Positions 6,745 to 8,255 of a stretch of 8,255 nucleotides of DNA are shown here, piece after piece. The notes under the pieces were generated by a model. The model was not told the origin of the DNA, searched no databases, and saw only the letters and a program-made list of their open reading frames with translations. The stretch is from assembly GCA_015520115.1 (NCBI GenBank), contig WAQS01000160.1, positions 1 to 8,255 on the forward strand, read 5' to 3'. The stretch is from Ferroglobus sp. (lineage in GTDB: Archaea > Halobacteriota > Archaeoglobi > Archaeoglobales > Archaeoglobaceae). The stretch's first letter is position 1, and every line of letters begins with the position of its first letter. Position numbers and translations under genes: made by a program.

Positions 6745-7431
6745 CTAAAGTAGTAGGAAAGAGAAAACAACAGAAAACACTCCCGTTAGGAAAATTCCGT
6801 CAAATGTTCCAGCCCCTCCTATGCTGACGACTCCGCTTCCAATCTCTTTAATGTCCTTCAGATGCATTAAATCAGCTCCAACGATCGATCCGAAAACTCC
6901 CGAAACGAAAGCAAGTTTGGGAAGAGAGAGCAAATTCAACTCGAAAACCTGGATGATCGTAAAAGAACACATGAGAGCTATCAGCGGAGGGACAAAGAGG
7001 GGAACGACGATCCCAACTCCCGGGATGGGCTTTGCGAAGAGGTAGATTAGAAATGATGCGATCACAATGGATAGGAGAGCCGGAAAAAGCGGTAAAGTTA
7101 GTAGCACTTTAAAGGCAAGGATCGACGGAATTAAAGCCCCACCAACGTTTATCGCCACAACTATCTGCTTTTTCTCCACGTAATAGTAGTAGAAAATTCC
7201 GAAGATACTTCTCCTCCTAACGACTTCCCTCCCTTCGATTTTGTAAACGGGAAGGTTAACAAAGCTTCCGACGACGATAAGTGAAAAAATCATGAGAGCT
7301 TCGATGGTGGAAATTCCAAAAAGTGTTTTGAAAACTTGGGTCGTCGTTAAGACGAAAGTCAAAGCAAAAAATGGCAAAATTACGAAAAGGACGAAAAGGG
7401 GCAAAATTAAAGGTGGAAAAAAGTACCTCAT
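6745..7431 (-). CDS. DUF1614 family multi-pass membrane protein
   Basis: A 228-residue, very hydrophobic protein of unknown function. Likely membrane segments are near residues 8-29, 42-62, 90-110, 112-133, 139-162, 174-187 and 207-228. A polar loop rich in basic residues and tyrosines (about 64-88, including REVVRRR and FYYYYVEKK) lies between the second and third. Conserved-looking stretches are INVGGALIPSILAF (94-107), IPGVGIVVPLFVPPLIA (136-152), GSIVGADLMHL (181-191) and VVSIGGAGTFDGIFLTG (201-217). The last three match my memory of the DUF1614 family, which has no established activity. The conserved GAD, GGAGTFDG and proline/glycine-rich motifs within membrane segments suggest a channel, transporter or membrane enzyme, but this is speculation. 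Its ATG overlaps the PRC-barrel stop (ATGA) with only a weak ribosome site, so translation is probably coupled. Confidence 0.8.
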   Translation of the reverse strand: MRYFFPPLILPLFVLFVILPFFALTFVLTTTQVFKTLFGISTIEALMIFSLIVVGSFVNLPVYKIEGREVVRRRSIFGIFYYYYVEKKQIVVAINVGGALIPSILAFKVLLTLPLFPALLSIVIASFLIYLFAKPIPGVGIVVPLFVPPLIALMCSFTIIQVFELNLLSLPKLAFVSGVFGSIVGADLMHLKDIKEIGSGVVSIGGAGTFDGIFLTGVFSVVFSFLLL

Positions 7432-7664
7432 CTGCTCAGCCTTTTCCTGTCAACGACTATGTAATCGCTTATCGACTTTACGCTTTCAAAAGGTATTATG
7501 TAATAACCGTCCACCTTTTCTATTCCGCTTACTTCATTCTGCGGCTTCACAACCAAGCTTATCAACGAACCCGTTCTGAAGTCCACGTTTATATTGTACA
7601 AAGTCCCGAGAACTGTACCATCAGAAAGCAGCACGGTCTTCCTTGCGAGAGATTTTGCAAACAT
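7428..7664 (-). CDS. Stand-alone PRC-barrel domain protein (CdpB-like candidate)
   Basis: A single PRC-barrel domain of 78 residues. From the start it shows MFAKSLARKTVLLSDGTVLG, then a GTLYNINVDFRTGSL strand pair, LVVKPQNE, the YYIIPFESVKSISDYIVVD ending and a short basic tail (RKRLSR). PRC-barrels occur in RimM and photosynthetic reaction-centre subunits. In haloarchaea, small stand-alone PRC-barrel proteins CdpB1 and CdpB2 act with SepF/FtsZ in cell division. A comparable role here is inferred from size and fold only. I chose the ATG at 7664 because GGTGAT lies one base upstream and the usual archaeal N-terminus begins MFAK. A GTG at 7673 would add three residues (MVI) but no better ribosome site. 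Its stop overlaps the DUF1614 ATG by 4 bp, so the two form an operon, and it follows cdc48 closely. Confidence 0.85.
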   Translation of the reverse strand: MFAKSLARKTVLLSDGTVLGTLYNINVDFRTGSLISLVVKPQNEVSGIEKVDGYYIIPFESVKSISDYIVVDRKRLSR

Positions 7665-7665
7665 T

Positions 7666-7675
7666 ATCACCACCC
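7666..7675 (-). promoter_or_regulatory. Ribosome binding site that decides the PRC-barrel start
   Basis: The minus strand reads GGGTGGTGAT then A and the ATG at 7664. GGTGAT complements the archaeal 16S 3' end and GGTGATAATG is a common archaeal start context, so the ATG is preferred over the GTG at 7673 that overlaps this site. Confidence 0.65.
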
Positions 7676-7685
7676 AAAAGGATTT

Positions 7686-7691
7686 AAAAAA
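7686..7691 (-). terminator. Oligo-T terminator of cdc48 within the PRC-barrel promoter region
   Basis: The minus strand has six consecutive T (CTCTTTTTTAAATCC) about 25 bp after the cdc48 stop. It lies downstream of the PRC-barrel TATA box and just before its predicted start site, so the end of cdc48 and the next promoter share the same 40 bp. Partial readthrough would put PRC-barrel and DUF1614 on the cdc48 transcript. Confidence 0.4.
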
Positions 7692-7699
7692 GAGGAGGC

Positions 7700-7712
7700 T
7701 ATAAAAGTTTCG
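7700..7712 (-). promoter_or_regulatory. BRE/TATA promoter of the PRC-barrel/DUF1614 unit
   Basis: The minus strand has CGAAA followed by CTTTTATA, with the TATA centre about 39 bp before the ATG at 7664. Transcription would start near 7677, leaving a leader of about 12 nt that just contains the GGGTGGTGAT ribosome site. It begins two bases after the cdc48 stop codon. Confidence 0.55.
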
Positions 7713-7713
7713 A

Positions 7714-8255
7714 CTAACCGTATCCGATTATCGTCTTCGCTTGCTTAGGCTCAACCTTCACCTTCTCCTCAAACTTCTCGTAGAACCTCAGCATAGCTTC
7801 GTTTATGCTGGGCTTTATCTTCTTTATAGCTTCATAAAAGTGTCTCATCTCGACCTTCTCTGCGTTGATGTTTTCCCTCAAAGCGAGCATTACAGCTTCT
7901 CTGCAAACGGCTTCTATGTCAGCTCCCACGTAACCTTCGGTTAATTCTGCAAGTTCTTCGAGATCGACGTCATCGGCGAGAGGCATATTTCTCGTGTGAA
8001 TCTTGAAGATAGCGTATCTGCTCTTCTTGTCCGGCGGTCTAACGTAAACGAGTCTGTCGAATCTTCCCGGTCTTAACAAAGCTGGATCGATTATGTCTGG
8101 TCTGTTAGTCGCTCCGATGACAATAACCCCTTCAAGCTCCTCAAGCCCGTCCATCTCAGTTAAAAGCTGATTAACGACCCTTTCAACCGCCCTACTTCCT
8201 TCGTCGATCCCCCTCATTTGGGCTATTGCATCGATTTCGTCGAAGAAGATTATGC
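7714..8255 (-). CDS. cdc48: Cdc48/VAT-type AAA+ ATPase, C-terminal part (5' end outside window)
   Basis: The last 179 residues of an archaeal Cdc48 (p97/VCP, VAT) unfoldase, a hexameric ring that unfolds proteins, including for the proteasome. The frame is open to the right edge, so the N-domain, D1 and start of D2 lie beyond it. What is visible is the end of D2: Walker B IIFFDEIDAIA at the edge (8221-8253), the EGSRAVERVVNQLLTEMDGL helix, sensor 1 GATNRPD, arginine-finger segment LRPGRFDR, and PPDKKSRYAIFKIHTRNMPL typical of D2. Then comes the small helical domain with the GYVGADIEAVCREA sensor-2-type segment. A short tail with charged residues ends ...TIIGYG, with a penultimate Tyr that recalls the HbYX proteasome-docking ending, although the preceding Gly is not hydrophobic. 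All motifs seen are intact. An internal ATG at 8217 lies inside the domain and is not the true start. Confidence 0.93.
   Translation of the reverse strand, partial: IIFFDEIDAIAQMRGIDEGSRAVERVVNQLLTEMDGLEELEGVIVIGATNRPDIIDPALLRPGRFDRLVYVRPPDKKSRYAIFKIHTRNMPLADDVDLEELAELTEGYVGADIEAVCREAVMLALRENINAEKVEMRHFYEAIKKIKPSINEAMLRFYEKFEEKVKVEPKQAKTIIGYG

Noticed and set aside
7671..7673. GTG start for the PRC-barrel gene
   Set aside because: It would place the GGTGAT ribosome site inside the coding region and add residues absent from the typical MFAK start.
7371..7748. 125-codon plus-strand open frame across the PRC-barrel gene
   Set aside because: It spans three minus-strand genes and a promoter, and the PRC-barrel protein on the other strand matches a known fold.

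Overview
The window looks like a piece of a hyperthermophilic euryarchaeal chromosome, most plausibly from the Archaeoglobales (Archaeoglobus, Ferroglobus or Geoglobus). A glycerol-1-phosphate dehydrogenase of the kind that makes archaeal lipids, an archaeal Cdc48 AAA ATPase and archaeal promoters (BRE/TATA about 26 bp before the start codon) indicate an archaeon. The bacterial-type gyrB and the anthranilate/benzoate-CoA-ligase-like enzyme fit the Archaeoglobales. The genus is inferred from gene content and moderately AT-rich composition, not from a search.

Layout. The left end (about 1-250) carries the decayed N-terminal part of an insertion-sequence transposase, followed by about 300 bp of AT-rich DNA with no convincing gene. 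A rightward cluster runs from 551 to 3764: gyrB, a DUF89 metal-dependent phosphatase-family gene 2 bp behind it, and a small eight-cysteine metal-binding protein whose ATG overlaps the DUF89 stop. Everything right of this is on the minus strand. Read from the right edge leftward it comprises the 3' end of cdc48, a PRC-barrel gene overlapping a DUF1614 membrane-protein gene, an acyl-CoA ligase with its own leaderless promoter, and egsA (glycerol-1-phosphate dehydrogenase). The last 30 bp of egsA overlap the end of the cysteine-rich gene tail to tail.

Function. GyrB is the ATPase subunit of DNA gyrase; gyrA is not in the window. DUF89 and the cysteine-rich protein appear translationally coupled, suggesting a metal-dependent phosphatase with a metal-binding partner. 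EgsA makes sn-glycerol 1-phosphate for ether lipids. The ligase activates a carboxylic acid, possibly aromatic, but has no pathway neighbours here. The PRC-barrel/DUF1614 pair is the least understood unit. Stand-alone PRC-barrel proteins of this size include the CdpB division proteins of haloarchaea, so a cell-division or membrane role is worth testing.

I see no RNA genes, CRISPR array, replication origin or complete mobile element. Nothing here is clearly an undescribed defence or mobile system. The most interesting points are the DUF89/zinc-finger-like pair, the PRC-barrel/DUF1614 pair, and the inverted repeats sited at the ligase promoter and upstream of egsA.
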